A stretch of DNA of 64,000 bases from Candidatus Diapherotrites archaeon (GCA_040755695.1 JBFMAK010000001.1:316637-380636), one strand, 5' to 3'. Positions 50,274 through 58,687 are shown, numbered from the stretch's first letter. Numbers and translations are program-made. The notes: a model not told the origin generated them from the letters alone.

Positions 50274-50336
50274 AAAGCCAATTATTCTAATTATATTTAT
50301 TCAATTTGAGAAAAAACTTTTTGAGGGCGTGGTGGA

Positions 50337-50702
50337 ATGGCATTACTTAAAATCGAATTCTCTGACGGAGAAGAAATAATTGAAGGCATATTTCAGGCAG
50401 CAAAAGAGCACGACATAGATTATGGAACATTCGATGCAGCAGAAGGAGAACTGAAAGACATAGAATTGATTTCAGACGACTATTCAGAGAACGCAAAATT
50501 TGAGGAACCAATAAAAATCAGGAGCATTTCAGGCAGGGTAGTCAAACAGAAAGACGGATGGGAATGCAACCTTCACGTTTCATTGAACAGGCTTTCAACA
50601 AACAGGCAGTGGATTTCAGGCGAACTAAAGAAAGCCTACGCCAGCAAGGAATTCAAGATAGATGTGGGCGTAAGAGACCTGAAAAAAATTATTGATAAAT
50701 AA
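50337..50702 (+). CDS. PPC/DUF296-domain protein
   Basis: 121 residues. The fold pattern of PPC domains is visible: DGEEIIEGIFQAAKEHDIDY, then GTFDAAEGELKDIELISDDY, a beta-hairpin PIKIRSISGRVVKQKDGWEC, and NLHVSLNR with the conserved histidine, then WISGELKKAYASKEFKIDVG. PPC (plant and prokaryote conserved) proteins form trimers; in plants they join AT-hook DNA-binding proteins, while free-standing prokaryotic forms have no settled role. The ribosome site is GTGGTGG. The next gene, a beta-sandwich protein, starts 37 nt later on the same strand. Confidence 0.72.
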   Translation: MALLKIEFSDGEEIIEGIFQAAKEHDIDYGTFDAAEGELKDIELISDDYSENAKFEEPIKIRSISGRVVKQKDGWECNLHVSLNRLSTNRQWISGELKKAYASKEFKIDVGVRDLKKIIDK

Positions 50703-50739
50703 ATTATTTTCAAAACCTTTGTAGGAGGGGTGAAGTAAT

Positions 50740-51102
50740 ATGGCAGGACTCACAGTCAAAACAAATCTTTTCCCTTACAGGATGCACTTAAAGGAAAAAG
50801 AGCCACTTGAACTGACAATAGAGATAAGGAACGATGACGTCAAGCCGAAACTGGTGTCATTCGAGCTTGAATTGCCAGAGACAGTAGCAATAGACAAGTC
50901 AGGCATGACAAGAATAGTACAGAAGAATTTGGACAGGATGAGCCCAGGGGAAACAAAAAAATTTCTTTACAGTATCTATCCATCAAAAAAAGTTGACACA
51001 GGCCACTGGGGCGGAAAACTGACAGTATCAGAACACTACCAAGACTACAATTACATTCTCAACAACTACAGCAAAGACATCCTGGTAAGAATCATCGAAT
51101 GA
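50740..51102 (+). CDS. Cytoplasmic beta-sandwich protein of unknown function
   Basis: 120 residues, mostly beta strands: LTVKTNLFPYRMHLKEKEPL, ELTIEIRNDDVKPKLVSFEL, KNLDRMSPGETKKFLYSIYP, KLTVSEHYQDYNYILNNYSK. This Ig-like/arrestin-like layout (strand, IRN, LSPGETK turn) is like the NEW3-type domains in the surface proteins at 15-20 kb, but there is no signal peptide. It has GGAGGGGTGA upstream of the ATG. The function is unknown. A hairpin with 11-bp arms lies 6 nt after the stop. Confidence 0.65.
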   Translation: MAGLTVKTNLFPYRMHLKEKEPLELTIEIRNDDVKPKLVSFELELPETVAIDKSGMTRIVQKNLDRMSPGETKKFLYSIYPSKKVDTGHWGGKLTVSEHYQDYNYILNNYSKDILVRIIE

Positions 51103-51108
51103 CTAAGC

Positions 51109-51134
51109 CTTTTCTTTTTCCCGAAAAAGAAAAG
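51109..51134. terminator. Perfect 11-bp inverted repeat after the beta-sandwich gene, possible terminator
   Basis: CTTTTCTTTTT and AAAAAGAAAAG are separated by CCCG, starting 7 nt after the stop codon. The loop and arms would form a hairpin ending in AAG rather than a U-tract. A second imperfect repeat (CCAGTCC/GGGCTGG, 51138-51166) follows. Archaea mostly terminate at T-runs, so this is tentative. Confidence 0.4.
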
Positions 51135-51309
51135 TCTCCAGTCCATCCAAAAGAAAAAGGGCTGGCAGTATATCCAAAAGAAAAGAAAAAAGTCAATTAA
51201 TCAAAAAAGCGTTATTTTGATTTGAATAATATTGATTCTGATAATTTAAACTGAAGATTAATTGATTTTTTGCCTTCTATTTTTTAATTTTTTCTTTTGT
51301 TGCTTTGTT

Positions 51310-52047
51310 ATGTCTGGATACATTTTAGGCGAGAGAAAAACATTTGAAATTTTTATAAGAACCCAGAAAATTTTGCGAGAAGGTTCTTTTCCAATAATGA
51401 GAATATTTGAAAACGAAGAAATAAAATTTTGGCTGAAAACAGCAAGAAAATATGCGGGCAAAAAAGACAAAATAATAGAAATAGGCTGTGGCGGCGGAAG
51501 AATACTTAAAGAACTAATGAAAGCAGGGTTTAATGCATCAGGATTTGATAATAACATTTTGTTTGTGAATCATTGCAAAAAGCACAGCTTAAATGTATTT
51601 TACTTAGATGCAACAAAAAAAGCCCCAAAAAAACATAAATTCAAATACAAGATTGCCGGAATTGCCCTTAATACACTATTCAATTTTCAGGAAAAAACAA
51701 GAAAGAAATGGGCTCTGCATGCATGCAATTTGCTGGAAAAAGACGGTCTGCTAATTATTAATGCTTATTCTGACAACAATTTTTCCAGAAAAAATATTGG
51801 TGAAAGAATAAAATTTTATGAAGCAGTTTTAGCCCCACCAAAAAATTATTATGTTGAATTCTTTGATAATGGCAGAGAAAGAGGGATAAGGCTTTGCAAC
51901 CCGAATGGAAAAGAAAAATTTTTCTCTCGCTGGATTACCCGAAATGAATTAGTAAAAGAAATAAAAACATGGAAATGCTTCAAGATTAAATTAATCAAGC
52001 TAATGAAATGTAGGATAGGACGGAATGTTTTGCTTGCAAAAAAATGA
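51310..52047 (+). CDS. SAM-dependent methyltransferase, class I
   Basis: 245 residues from ATG 51310; the open frame extends 16 hydrophobic codons upstream (LLFFNFFFCCFV), which I reject because a T-rich promoter sits there. Motif I is IIEIGCGGGRILKEL, and ASGFDNNILFVNHC supplies motif II with the acidic ribose ligand. FYLDATKKAP and IAGIALNTLFNFQEKTRKKW cover motifs III-IV. The substrate is unknown; the C-terminal half has no family signature. It is 12 nt before the next gene on the same strand and uses more A/T at third positions than the surrounding housekeeping genes. Confidence 0.82.
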   Translation: MSGYILGERKTFEIFIRTQKILREGSFPIMRIFENEEIKFWLKTARKYAGKKDKIIEIGCGGGRILKELMKAGFNASGFDNNILFVNHCKKHSLNVFYLDATKKAPKKHKFKYKIAGIALNTLFNFQEKTRKKWALHACNLLEKDGLLIINAYSDNNFSRKNIGERIKFYEAVLAPPKNYYVEFFDNGRERGIRLCNPNGKEKFFSRWITRNELVKEIKTWKCFKIKLIKLMKCRIGRNVLLAKK

Positions 52048-52059
52048 AAGGGTGGAAAA

Positions 52060-52488
52060 ATGGTAAAATATAATGGTGCTTTTTTTGGGTTGTATGAAAA
52101 TCTGTTCCTTGTAATAAAAAAAGAATGCGGTGAAAAGAAAGCACTGAAATTATTCACTAAAATAATGGTTAAGGGACTGAAAAAAGCTTATGATAAAATG
52201 GGATTCAAAAAAGGAAAACCAGAAGATTTTGTGAAAGTTGTTGGCGCAAGAGATAAAGGGGTTGGCTTAAAGGTAAGGTTCCCAAAAATAACACAAAAAG
52301 AAATAGTTTACCAATTTTATACAGATCCTTTCCCCAACTTAAAAGGTAAGGTAAGCCCTGAAAAACTTGATGCAGCCTACATGCAGTTTAAAGTAAATTA
52401 TTTGCTTGGAAACAATTGGCAGTACAAGACAAGAAAGCACATCTGGAAAGGAGACAATTGCACAGAGCATTTAATAACAAAAAAATAA
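52060..52488 (+). CDS. Possible L-2-amino-thiazoline-4-carboxylate hydrolase-like protein
   Basis: 142 residues. The N-terminal helices (GLYENLFLVIKKECGEKKAL, then LFTKIMVKGLKKAYDKMGFK) are followed by a small mixed domain with YQFYTDPFPNLKG and KHIWKGDNCTEHLI. This resembles the family named after the ATC hydrolase of Pseudomonas (PF14196), which in archaea has no known substrate. The match is by eye and weak. It follows the methyltransferase by 12 nt and has GGGTGG upstream, so it is probably co-transcribed with it. The stop directly abuts the convergent nitroreductase stop. Confidence 0.5.
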   Translation: MVKYNGAFFGLYENLFLVIKKECGEKKALKLFTKIMVKGLKKAYDKMGFKKGKPEDFVKVVGARDKGVGLKVRFPKITQKEIVYQFYTDPFPNLKGKVSPEKLDAAYMQFKVNYLLGNNWQYKTRKHIWKGDNCTEHLITKK

Positions 52489-52983
52489 TTACCATTTCTC
52501 TTTGTGGATTCTCTTTTTGCTGAAGTCAGAGTTAATGTGAGGCAGAGGCTTTGCTTCAGGGAAGCCGACTGGAATGATGTTAACCAGAGTGAAATTTGAG
52601 GGAATGCCGAGCAATTCTCTTATGCTGGCCTTTCTTTCCTCGCGCACGTTCTTCCACACTGTGCCCAAGCCTAAAGCTGTCGCCTGAAGGAAGATGTTCT
52701 GCGAGGCAAGCGAAAGGTCCTGGAAAGCCTGGTTTGTCTTTGTTGTGTCTGTTACAGCAACAATAAGTACAGGAGCATTCTTAATGAATTCCTGCCCTAA
52801 AATATCAAACAACTTGTTTTTGGTTTCCTGGCTCCTTATTACAATGAATTCTGCTGCCCTGTTATTCCTTGAGGTATGGGCAAACTGTGCTGCCTTAATT
52901 AATTCCTCAATTAGTTTTTCAGGAACTTCATCAGGCTTGAATTCCCTCACGCTACGCCTGTTAATGATTTCTTTGAGGACCAT
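52489..52983 (-). CDS. Nitroreductase-family FMN oxidoreductase, second copy
   Basis: 164 residues, same fold as the nitroreductase at 30469-30984 but clearly diverged. MVLKEIINRRSVREFKPDEV binds FMN; AAQFAHTSRNNRAAEFIV, QDLSLASQNIFLQATALGLG and NIIPVGFPEAKPLP follow. A family member without sequence cues to its substrate. The start ATG is preceded by a purine-poor, A/T-rich leader, so translation is probably leaderless. It sits between the methyltransferase pair and ftsZ without operon partners on its strand. Confidence 0.87.
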   Translation of the reverse strand: MVLKEIINRRSVREFKPDEVPEKLIEELIKAAQFAHTSRNNRAAEFIVIRSQETKNKLFDILGQEFIKNAPVLIVAVTDTTKTNQAFQDLSLASQNIFLQATALGLGTVWKNVREERKASIRELLGIPSNFTLVNIIPVGFPEAKPLPHINSDFSKKRIHKEKW

Positions 52984-53062
52984 ATAGTATTATTTAAAAA
53001 AGAAACAAAATAAAAAAGAATTAGAAAAATAAAAGAAAAAAAATGAGAAAAAGTTTTCTCAT

Positions 53063-54148
53063 TCAAACGTAGCCTAAGCCTAGTTCGTGCTTGTCTCTTG
53101 GCGATCTTGCGTAAGAGGTCATTTCCTCTGGCTCAAAGCCTTTAATGTAAGGGCTGTGAACTCCAGTGAAAATTGCTATTACTTCTAATTTATTGCTGTA
53201 GGTTGGGTCAACCCTTGCGCCCCATATTACTGTTGCCTTAGGGTCAATGTTTTCTGTGAGCAATTCCCCTACACCATTTGCTTCGCCTAAAGTTAATTCC
53301 ATTCCGCCCGAAATGTGAATCAATGCGCCTGAAGCACCTGAAATGTCAACGTCAAGCAAGGCATTCTTTAATGTGTCTTCAACTGCTTCTTCAACCTTGT
53401 TCACTGAAGAGCTTTCACCGACAGCAATAACGCTTAAACCATGATTTGTCATTATTGCCCTGACATCAGCGAAATCCAAGTTAATCAATGAAGGCTGAGT
53501 TATTGTTTCTGTTATTCCCCTCACTGCCCTTGCCGTTACCTCGTCTGCGACCTTGAATGCGTCCTGCACTGGAAGGTTTGGAACCAATTCTACAAGCCTG
53601 TTGTTGTCTATTACAATAACTGTGTCTGAAACTTTAGCCAGGGACTTAAGGCCGTCCTCTGCTTTCACTAATCTTGCTTTCTCTAAAGCGAATGGATAGG
53701 TTACCATTGCGATTACTATTGCGCCCTGCTCTTTTGCTATTTCAGCAATAATTGGCGCTGCGCCTGTTCCTGTGCCTCCACCCATTCCAGCTGAAACAAA
53801 AAGCATGTCTACACCGCTTAATGCTTCCTCTAAAGCCTGCCTTGATACTTCAGCAGCCTTTGCGCCTACCTCAGGATATCCTCCTGCTCCAAGGCCTCTT
53901 GTAACGCTCTTTCCAATCAAGATTTTTGTTATTTCATCGTTGATTATTGCCAGATGCTGTTTGTCTGTGTTGACTGCAATCAATTGAGCTCCTGAAACGC
54001 CCATGTTAGCCAGCCTGTTCACTGTATTGCAGCCTGCTCCTCCTGCTCCTATTACCATAATTTTTGGTGCACCGAATTCTTCGAGCCTCTCCTTTGTTTC
54101 AGTTGAAGTTTTCTTCGAAGAAATAGCGCTTTCCATGATAGATTTCAT
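53063..54148 (-). CDS. ftsZ: Cell division protein FtsZ
   Basis: 361 residues. The tubulin signature GGGTGTG spans residues 123-129 in [37 protein letters not shown] binds GTP, and the T7 loop [15 protein letters not shown] carries the GTPase-activating aspartate. The C-terminus ends [11 protein letters not shown], a short tail of the kind that binds membrane tethers (SepF in archaea). FtsZ forms the mid-cell ring. The ATG at 54148 follows a GGGGTGA ribosome site. Upstream lies a 316-bp intergenic region with an unusual repeat array (54294-54441). It is the only ftsZ in this window; archaea often have two. Confidence 0.96.
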   Translation of the reverse strand: MKSIMESAISSKKTSTETKERLEEFGAPKIMVIGAGGAGCNTVNRLANMGVSGAQLIAVNTDKQHLAIINDEITKILIGKSVTRGLGAGGYPEVGAKAAEVSRQALEEALSGVDMLFVSAGMGGGTGTGAAPIIAEIAKEQGAIVIAMVTYPFALEKARLVKAEDGLKSLAKVSDTVIVIDNNRLVELVPNLPVQDAFKVADEVTARAVRGITETITQPSLINLDFADVRAIMTNHGLSVIAVGESSSVNKVEEAVEDTLKNALLDVDISGASGALIHISGGMELTLGEANGVGELLTENIDPKATVIWGARVDPTYSNKLEVIAIFTGVHSPYIKGFEPEEMTSYARSPRDKHELGLGYV

Positions 54149-54293
54149 TTGATTTCACCCCGATTTTTTTTTTAAATTGAATTTTTTTTTATCAAAATAA
54201 AAAATTGATTTAATAATAAGAAAACACAAACTGCTTAAAAACATATATCAAAAAAAAGCATGAAAAAAATGGAAAAAAGCAGAAAATGCGAGG

Positions 54294-54441
54294 TTATACA
54301 TAAGAAATTTTTATGTTTAAGAGAAATTTATGTAGAATATTATATAGAAAAAAAATTTTTGCCAAAAGAAAAAGAGGTTATGTAGAAGAAATAAAATTTT
54401 TTGTTTCAAAGAAAAATGAAGTTATGTAGCATATTATGTAG
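54294..54441. repeat. TTATGTAG repeat array upstream of ftsZ
   Basis: Within the 316-bp gene-free region (54149-54464), TTATGTAG occurs at 54328, 54378, 54422 and 54434, with variants TTATATAG at 54340, TTATGTTT at 54311 and TTATACATAA at 54294. Two pairs (54328/54340 and 54422/54434) share the same 12-bp spacing, so TTATGTAGNATATTATRTAG occurs twice, 94 bp apart. Between the array and ftsZ are AT-rich TATA-like sequences (54170-54240). The spacing suggests cooperative binding of a dimer. Confidence 0.6.
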
Positions 54442-54464
54442 TTTTTTTTGTTGTGTAATTCGCT

Positions 54465-55865
54465 TTAATTTGAGTATTTTATTATTCGGCTTCCACCATT
54501 ATCGAAAACATTTTCCACATTCGTGCAATTTTTTGCTTCAAGGATTCCGTTCAAGAAATCGCCTGAACTTAAAGCATTGTTCGGCACATAGAAGTAATTT
54601 ATATTGAATTTCTTTGTTTCTCTCTCTATTTTATTGCAGTCGCTTGAGCTTATCAATGCCTTCATTGCATTATTCCTTTCCTCTAATTCTGGAGCGAATT
54701 CAAAATAGCCGTCAATTACAGCTCTTCTTTGGGTGTAATATGTAATCGGGTGTCCTCTGTCCCAGATGCTCATAATGTTCGCGTCTTTTGCAGTGAATTG
54801 CTTTGCCCAGTTAAGAGAGGCAATCTCTTTTTGGTTAAGCAAGCCTCCCCCGGGCTGAGCCCAGTAAAACAAGGTCAGGACAGAGAGAATTAACAGCAGA
54901 ACATAAAGAATTTTCTTGTATTCTTTTACTTTTCCTTCAATCCAGCGAAAGCCTAAAGCAGAAATTATTGCTACGGGGAATGCAACAAAAAGGCCAAGCC
55001 TCACTCCAACCATAACGTAAAGGAAAGAGAAGGCAAACCATAAAAGCAAAAACAAGTGCTTTCTGATGTTCACCAATCCAATCATCAAAAAAATCCATGC
55101 AATATTGAAGAAATAAAAGAATTCAAGCATTAAAGGCTTCTGCATCTCGCTTGACTCCATTGAAACCTTTGAAACATACAGGCTTATTGGATAAGGAGAA
55201 TTCATTAGCCATAGCAAAAATATGAGAACCATCAATTCAATTATTAAAAAAACTTTGATGAAAGAGAATTGTATTCTTTTGAATTTTGAGACAAAAGCCC
55301 ACACAATCAAAAACAGAATCAAATATATTGAGGAGAGAGGGTGCAGTAGAATTTGCGCTGAAGCAATGAATGCTGCAGGCAGGAATCTCTTGCTGTAAAT
55401 CAAGTAAATTATTGCAGGCACCAAAAGCAATGCCAAGCCATCAGGCCTTGTGTCTCCACTTGACCTGAACATGTGGAAGATCATTGTAGCAAGAAAAAAA
55501 GCAGAAAACAAAGCAATTTTTTCGTCCTTGAAAATCTTTCTTGCAAAAACAAATGCAAGCAGCACTCCAATCAATCCAAAGATTACTGGAAGAATTCTCA
55601 CGCTGTAAAAAGGCCTTAGCCCAGAGAGAATAGAGAAAGATGCATTCATTGCATGATAGAATGGAGCATAATGATAGAATCTTCCCTGCAATGAGAGCTC
55701 ATCATACTTTGGAACGCCTTTCTCCTGGATGAACTGCTCTGTCATCCTCATGTGAAAATAAGTGTCAGGCTCCCCGAAAGCATTTATTGGAAAAGAAGCA
55801 GTCCTCAGAATTAATGCCAGAATTAAAACCAGAAACAATGCAATCCAAATTCTCTCTTTCCTCAT
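54465..55865 (-). CDS. Compact STT3/AglB-like oligosaccharyltransferase candidate
   Basis: 466 residues with about ten TM helices. After the first helix comes NAFGEPDTYFHMRMTEQF, close to the catalytic D/ExD motif plus YHxR of STT3. The C-terminal segment has SIWDRGHPITYYTQRRAVID, resembling the WWDYG region with its following histidine (W-D-x-G-H-x-I). Such enzymes transfer a lipid-linked glycan to Asn in NxS/T. The protein is far shorter than typical AglB (800-950 residues) and lacks a large C-terminal globular domain. It would fit the many secreted proteins here and the glycan genes at 1-10 kb. Alternatively it is a PMT-like GT-C enzyme. Confidence 0.65.
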   Translation of the reverse strand: MRKERIWIALFLVLILALILRTASFPINAFGEPDTYFHMRMTEQFIQEKGVPKYDELSLQGRFYHYAPFYHAMNASFSILSGLRPFYSVRILPVIFGLIGVLLAFVFARKIFKDEKIALFSAFFLATMIFHMFRSSGDTRPDGLALLLVPAIIYLIYSKRFLPAAFIASAQILLHPLSSIYLILFLIVWAFVSKFKRIQFSFIKVFLIIELMVLIFLLWLMNSPYPISLYVSKVSMESSEMQKPLMLEFFYFFNIAWIFLMIGLVNIRKHLFLLLWFAFSFLYVMVGVRLGLFVAFPVAIISALGFRWIEGKVKEYKKILYVLLLILSVLTLFYWAQPGGGLLNQKEIASLNWAKQFTAKDANIMSIWDRGHPITYYTQRRAVIDGYFEFAPELEERNNAMKALISSSDCNKIERETKKFNINYFYVPNNALSSGDFLNGILEAKNCTNVENVFDNGGSRIIKYSN

Positions 55866-55997
55866 TTCTTTTTACCTTTGAGATTAGCTTTTTAATGATT
55901 TCCTATTGCATAATTATTTTCTATTGATGCTAAAAAGATTGTTTTATCTATAATCTTATAAAACTGATTCAAAGAAAGCAAAAGGAGAATGAAGAAA

Positions 55998-56450
55998 ATG
56001 GTTCAATGGCACATGAAATCAGAGAGAAAGCCTTCAGGAGGCAAGAGAAGAACAATGAGGAGATGCGACAAAAAGCTTGCCTGGAGGGGAGGCCCATTCA
56101 CTGAAACAGGCATAGCAGACTCAGAGGAAGAACAGGACATAACAACCCTCAAAACAAAAGGTGGAAGCAGTAAAACAAAGACGCACAAGGCCTTTTACGC
56201 TAATGTCTTTGTCCCTGAACAGAAGAAAAGCATTAAGTGCAAGGTCCTGAACACCACTGAAAACAAGGCAAACAAGCAGTTCGCAAGAAGGAATCTTCTC
56301 ACAAAAGGCAGCCTGATTGAGATTGAATTAGAGGGCAAGACCCAGAAGGCAAGGGTTAGCTCAAGGCCAGGCCAGACAGGAACATTGAATGCAGTGCTTT
56401 TAGGTCAAGAAACAGGGAAAACCCAGGAAACGCAGGAAAAGCCTGCATAA
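55998..56450 (+). CDS. rps8e: 30S ribosomal protein eS8
   Basis: 150 residues from ATG 55998, chosen because GGAG lies 10 nt upstream; the ATG at 55989 is too close to it. MVQWHMKSERKPSGGKRRTM matches the eS8 N-terminus (W-x-x-x-SxRKPSGGxR). It continues GGSSKTKTHKAFYANVFVPE and NKQFARRNLLTKGSLIEIEL, and ends with ARVSSRPGQTGTLNAVLL, the S8e C-terminal signature. It is part of the archaeal/eukaryal small subunit. The C-terminus has a 14-residue Gln/Thr/Lys extension. It lies on the same strand as tfb and about 195 bp upstream, with tfb having its own promoter. Confidence 0.95.
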   Translation: MVQWHMKSERKPSGGKRRTMRRCDKKLAWRGGPFTETGIADSEEEQDITTLKTKGGSSKTKTHKAFYANVFVPEQKKSIKCKVLNTTENKANKQFARRNLLTKGSLIEIELEGKTQKARVSSRPGQTGTLNAVLLGQETGKTQETQEKPA

Positions 56451-56472
56451 GAAGGAAGATTAACCCAAAAGA

Positions 56473-56480
56473 TTTATATA
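56473..56480 (+). promoter_or_regulatory. TATA box of tfb, with a long leader
   Basis: TTTATATA, preceded by CCCAAAAGA. With a start about 25 nt downstream, the tfb message would carry a leader of about 140 nt, far longer than those of other genes here, ending in the ribosome site AGGTGA at 56633-56638. No tRNA or known riboswitch is recognisable in it. Confidence 0.55.
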
Positions 56481-56644
56481 TGTCTTAAGCAGCTATTATT
56501 ATAGAGGCACTACATTTTAGAGCTTATTTTATAAAACTTTCTAAGAACCAAAAATTCGTCAAATGTAGGAATTTTATGTTTCGCTGTAATTGTTTTTTTG
56601 GTTTGGTTTTGAATTGAATAAACGCAAGAGTAGGTGATAATTTA

Positions 56645-57553
56645 ATGGCAAAACTCGTATGTCCTGAATGTAAGAGCACTAAGGTTGTAAGAGACTCAGA
56701 GAAAGGAGAACTTATATGCCAGAAGTGCGGTCTAATAATAGAAGAGGATTCAATTGACTTAGGAAAGGAATGGAGGTCTTTTGACTCAGACCAATTCGAG
56801 GAAAGGGCAAGAACAGGAAGCCCAATGAAGTACGTCAAATTAAACAAAGGCCTTGTAACAATGATTGACAGGAGGGGAACAGACCTGAGAGGAAACAAGC
56901 TGAGCACTAAAAGCAGAGCGCAGATGTACAGGCTCATTAAATGGCATAAAAGGGCTTCAATAAGCAGCTCAATGCAGAGAAATCTTTCAATTGCTTTAAC
57001 TGAACTGAGAAGGGTTGCATCTTACTTGAACATCCCTGAATCACTTGTAGAAGCTGCTGCTTTGCTGTACAGGAAGACAGTAAAGAAAGGCTTGATTAGA
57101 GGAAGATTAATTGAGGCAGTTGTTGCTGCTGTACTGTACACAGTATGCAGAACCTATCATGTTCCTAGAACTTTGAATGAAATGGCTGAAGCCTCTGGCC
57201 TGACAAAAAAGGAGATAGGGAGGACTTACAGGTTTTTGGTGAGGGAATTAAAATTGGATGTGCCTTTGACTAATCCAATCCATTACATTCCAAGGTTTGC
57301 CTCTGAACTCAATCTTTCAGGTGAAGTCCAAGAGGAAGGCAGGAAGATTCTTGAAGAAGCAATAAGCAATGGTTTAATAAGCGGCAGAGGACCAACAGGA
57401 GTTGCTGCTGCAGCAGTGTACATTGCAGGCCTGCTTAAAGGAGAAAGGAGAACACAAAAGGAAGTTGCAAATGTTGCAGGCGTAACAGAGGTCACAATCC
57501 GGAACAGGTACAGGGAACTAAAGAAAAGACTAAACATCGAAGTAGTAGCTTAA
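56645..57553 (+). CDS. tfb: Transcription initiation factor B (TFB)
   Basis: 302 residues. The N-terminal zinc ribbon is CPECKSTKVVRDSEKGELIC with CQKCG, followed by the B-reader/linker (IDLGKEWRSFDSDQFEERAR, then TGSPMKY). Two cyclin folds follow: RRVASYLNIPESLVEAAALL, LYRKTVKKGLIRGRLIEAVV and RTYHVPRTLNEMAEASGLTK in the first; LDVPLTNPIHYIPRFASELN, SNGLISGRGPTGVAAAAVYI and AGLLKGERRTQKEVANVAGV in the second. It bridges TBP-bound promoter DNA and RNA polymerase. Full length and intact. This is the strongest single proof that the genome is archaeal. Confidence 0.97.
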   Translation: MAKLVCPECKSTKVVRDSEKGELICQKCGLIIEEDSIDLGKEWRSFDSDQFEERARTGSPMKYVKLNKGLVTMIDRRGTDLRGNKLSTKSRAQMYRLIKWHKRASISSSMQRNLSIALTELRRVASYLNIPESLVEAAALLYRKTVKKGLIRGRLIEAVVAAVLYTVCRTYHVPRTLNEMAEASGLTKKEIGRTYRFLVRELKLDVPLTNPIHYIPRFASELNLSGEVQEEGRKILEEAISNGLISGRGPTGVAAAAVYIAGLLKGERRTQKEVANVAGVTEVTIRNRYRELKKRLNIEVVA

Positions 57554-57607
57554 AGGCGCTGCTTCCCTCTTTTTCTTTTTTTTTATTTTAATTTTGTTGG
57601 ATTTGCC

Positions 57608-58000
57608 TCATAAAAGGCCGACTGACTTCAAGTCTTTTTTGACTCCTTTCACGCAGTCGAATCTGTTTATTTCTTTTGGTTTAATCCATTCGTATTTTAC
57701 GTGTTCCCTGTCAATTTTTGCCTTATTGGAATTGACTGAGACAAGGAATGGGGCTACAACCCATCTGCCCCATTTGTCTGTCACCTCAAAAATTTTTCCT
57801 GCTTTCACGATCTTTCCTTTCATTCCTGTTTCTTCTTTCACTTCCCTTAGAACAGCTTTTTCTGCTGTTTCTTTTTCTTTTATGGAGCCAGAAACAGGCT
57901 GCCATTTGTTTGGAGAAAAACGCCTGTCTTTGTTTCTCTTTAAAAGTAAAATTTTGTCTTTAAATTTTACTATACCAATTGCAGCAATATAGGTGGCCAA
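57608..58000 (-). CDS. NUDIX hydrolase
   Basis: 130 residues with a TTG start at 58000, 6 nt after the rpiA stop. The Nudix box is complete: GSIKEKETAEKAVLREVKEE plus TGM, matching Gx5Ex7REUxEExGU. The N-terminal GIVKFKDKILLLKRN and the W-rich DKWGRWVVAPFLV after the box are typical. Nudix enzymes hydrolyse nucleoside diphosphates linked to another group, such as 8-oxo-dGTP, ADP-ribose or NDP-sugars. The substrate is unknown, but its place after PGI, the ROK kinase and RpiA hints at a sugar-nucleotide or redox-nucleotide substrate. It is last in that operon. Confidence 0.88.
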   Translation of the reverse strand: MATYIAAIGIVKFKDKILLLKRNKDRRFSPNKWQPVSGSIKEKETAEKAVLREVKEETGMKGKIVKAGKIFEVTDKWGRWVVAPFLVSVNSNKAKIDREHVKYEWIKPKEINRFDCVKGVKKDLKSVGLL

Positions 58001-58006
58001 TTTTTT

Positions 58007-58681
58007 TCACTTCAGTAATTTTGCTCTTTTGTCTGTGCCGATTATTACAGTGCATTTCTTGGAGAAGATGCCGTTGGCTTTTACTCCCAGAATTGAGTCT
58101 AATTGTTTTTCTGTTTTTGCAGGATTGCTTAAAGGCTTGTGGAATTTCAGGCGCATGATGTAATTCTTGTTCTCGCTTATCTTTGGAGAGCAGTTGTCTG
58201 TCGCCTGTTCCACTTCAGCGTCAAATTTAAGCAGTTCATCTAATACCTCATGCAATGCTTCAGGCTCAACCTCAAGCAATACTTCTTTATCCAATACTTT
58301 TGACACCTTGCTTTCGTCCACCATTATAATTAATTTTTCTGCCTTATAATCAACCTCTTTTTCTCTTAAAAAAGCAAAGCCGCCCATTCCTTTCAGCAGA
58401 TTCTTTTTGCTGTCAACCTGGTCTGCGCCGTCAAATGCTGCATCGATCTTTTCCACTGAACTTAAAGGCACTACTTTCAGGCCAAATCCTTTTGCCATTG
58501 CGTCAATCTTGTTCGAGGTTACAACGCAGGTAAGGCCCAATTTCTCTTTCTTGTTTCTTTCTGCGAGGATTTTCACAAACCATTCTGCTGTACTTCCAGT
58601 GCCTAATCCTATTATCATGCCTTTCTTCACTGATTTCACTGCCTCTCTTGCTGAATTTTCTTTCTGTTTCTCTTTATCCAT
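58007..58681 (-). CDS. rpiA: Ribose-5-phosphate isomerase A
   Basis: 224 residues, the usual size for RpiA. IIGLGTGSTAEWFVKIL binds the phosphate; DAAFDGADQVDSKKN holds the catalytic aspartates; GMGGFAFLREKEVDYKAEKL follows, with the catalytic glutamate in the REK segment. It interconverts ribose-5-phosphate and ribulose-5-phosphate for nucleotide synthesis. The ATG uses GAGGTGA, which is also the stop region of the upstream ROK kinase (6 nt gap), so translation is coupled. With PGI and the kinase it links hexose phosphate to pentose phosphate. Confidence 0.95.
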   Translation of the reverse strand: MDKEKQKENSAREAVKSVKKGMIIGLGTGSTAEWFVKILAERNKKEKLGLTCVVTSNKIDAMAKGFGLKVVPLSSVEKIDAAFDGADQVDSKKNLLKGMGGFAFLREKEVDYKAEKLIIMVDESKVSKVLDKEVLLEVEPEALHEVLDELLKFDAEVEQATDNCSPKISENKNYIMRLKFHKPLSNPAKTEKQLDSILGVKANGIFSKKCTVIIGTDKRAKLLK

Positions 58682-58687
58682 TTAAAT

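Noticed and set aside
54294-54441. CRISPR array
   Set aside because: Repeat units are only 8 bp (20 bp for the pairs) with irregular spacing (12, 38, 44 bp); no cas genes except a remote Cas4-like nuclease.
56524-56937. 137-codon minus-strand frame over the tfb leader and start
   Set aside because: Antisense to the zinc ribbon of TFB; composition is what the reverse strand of that gene would give.
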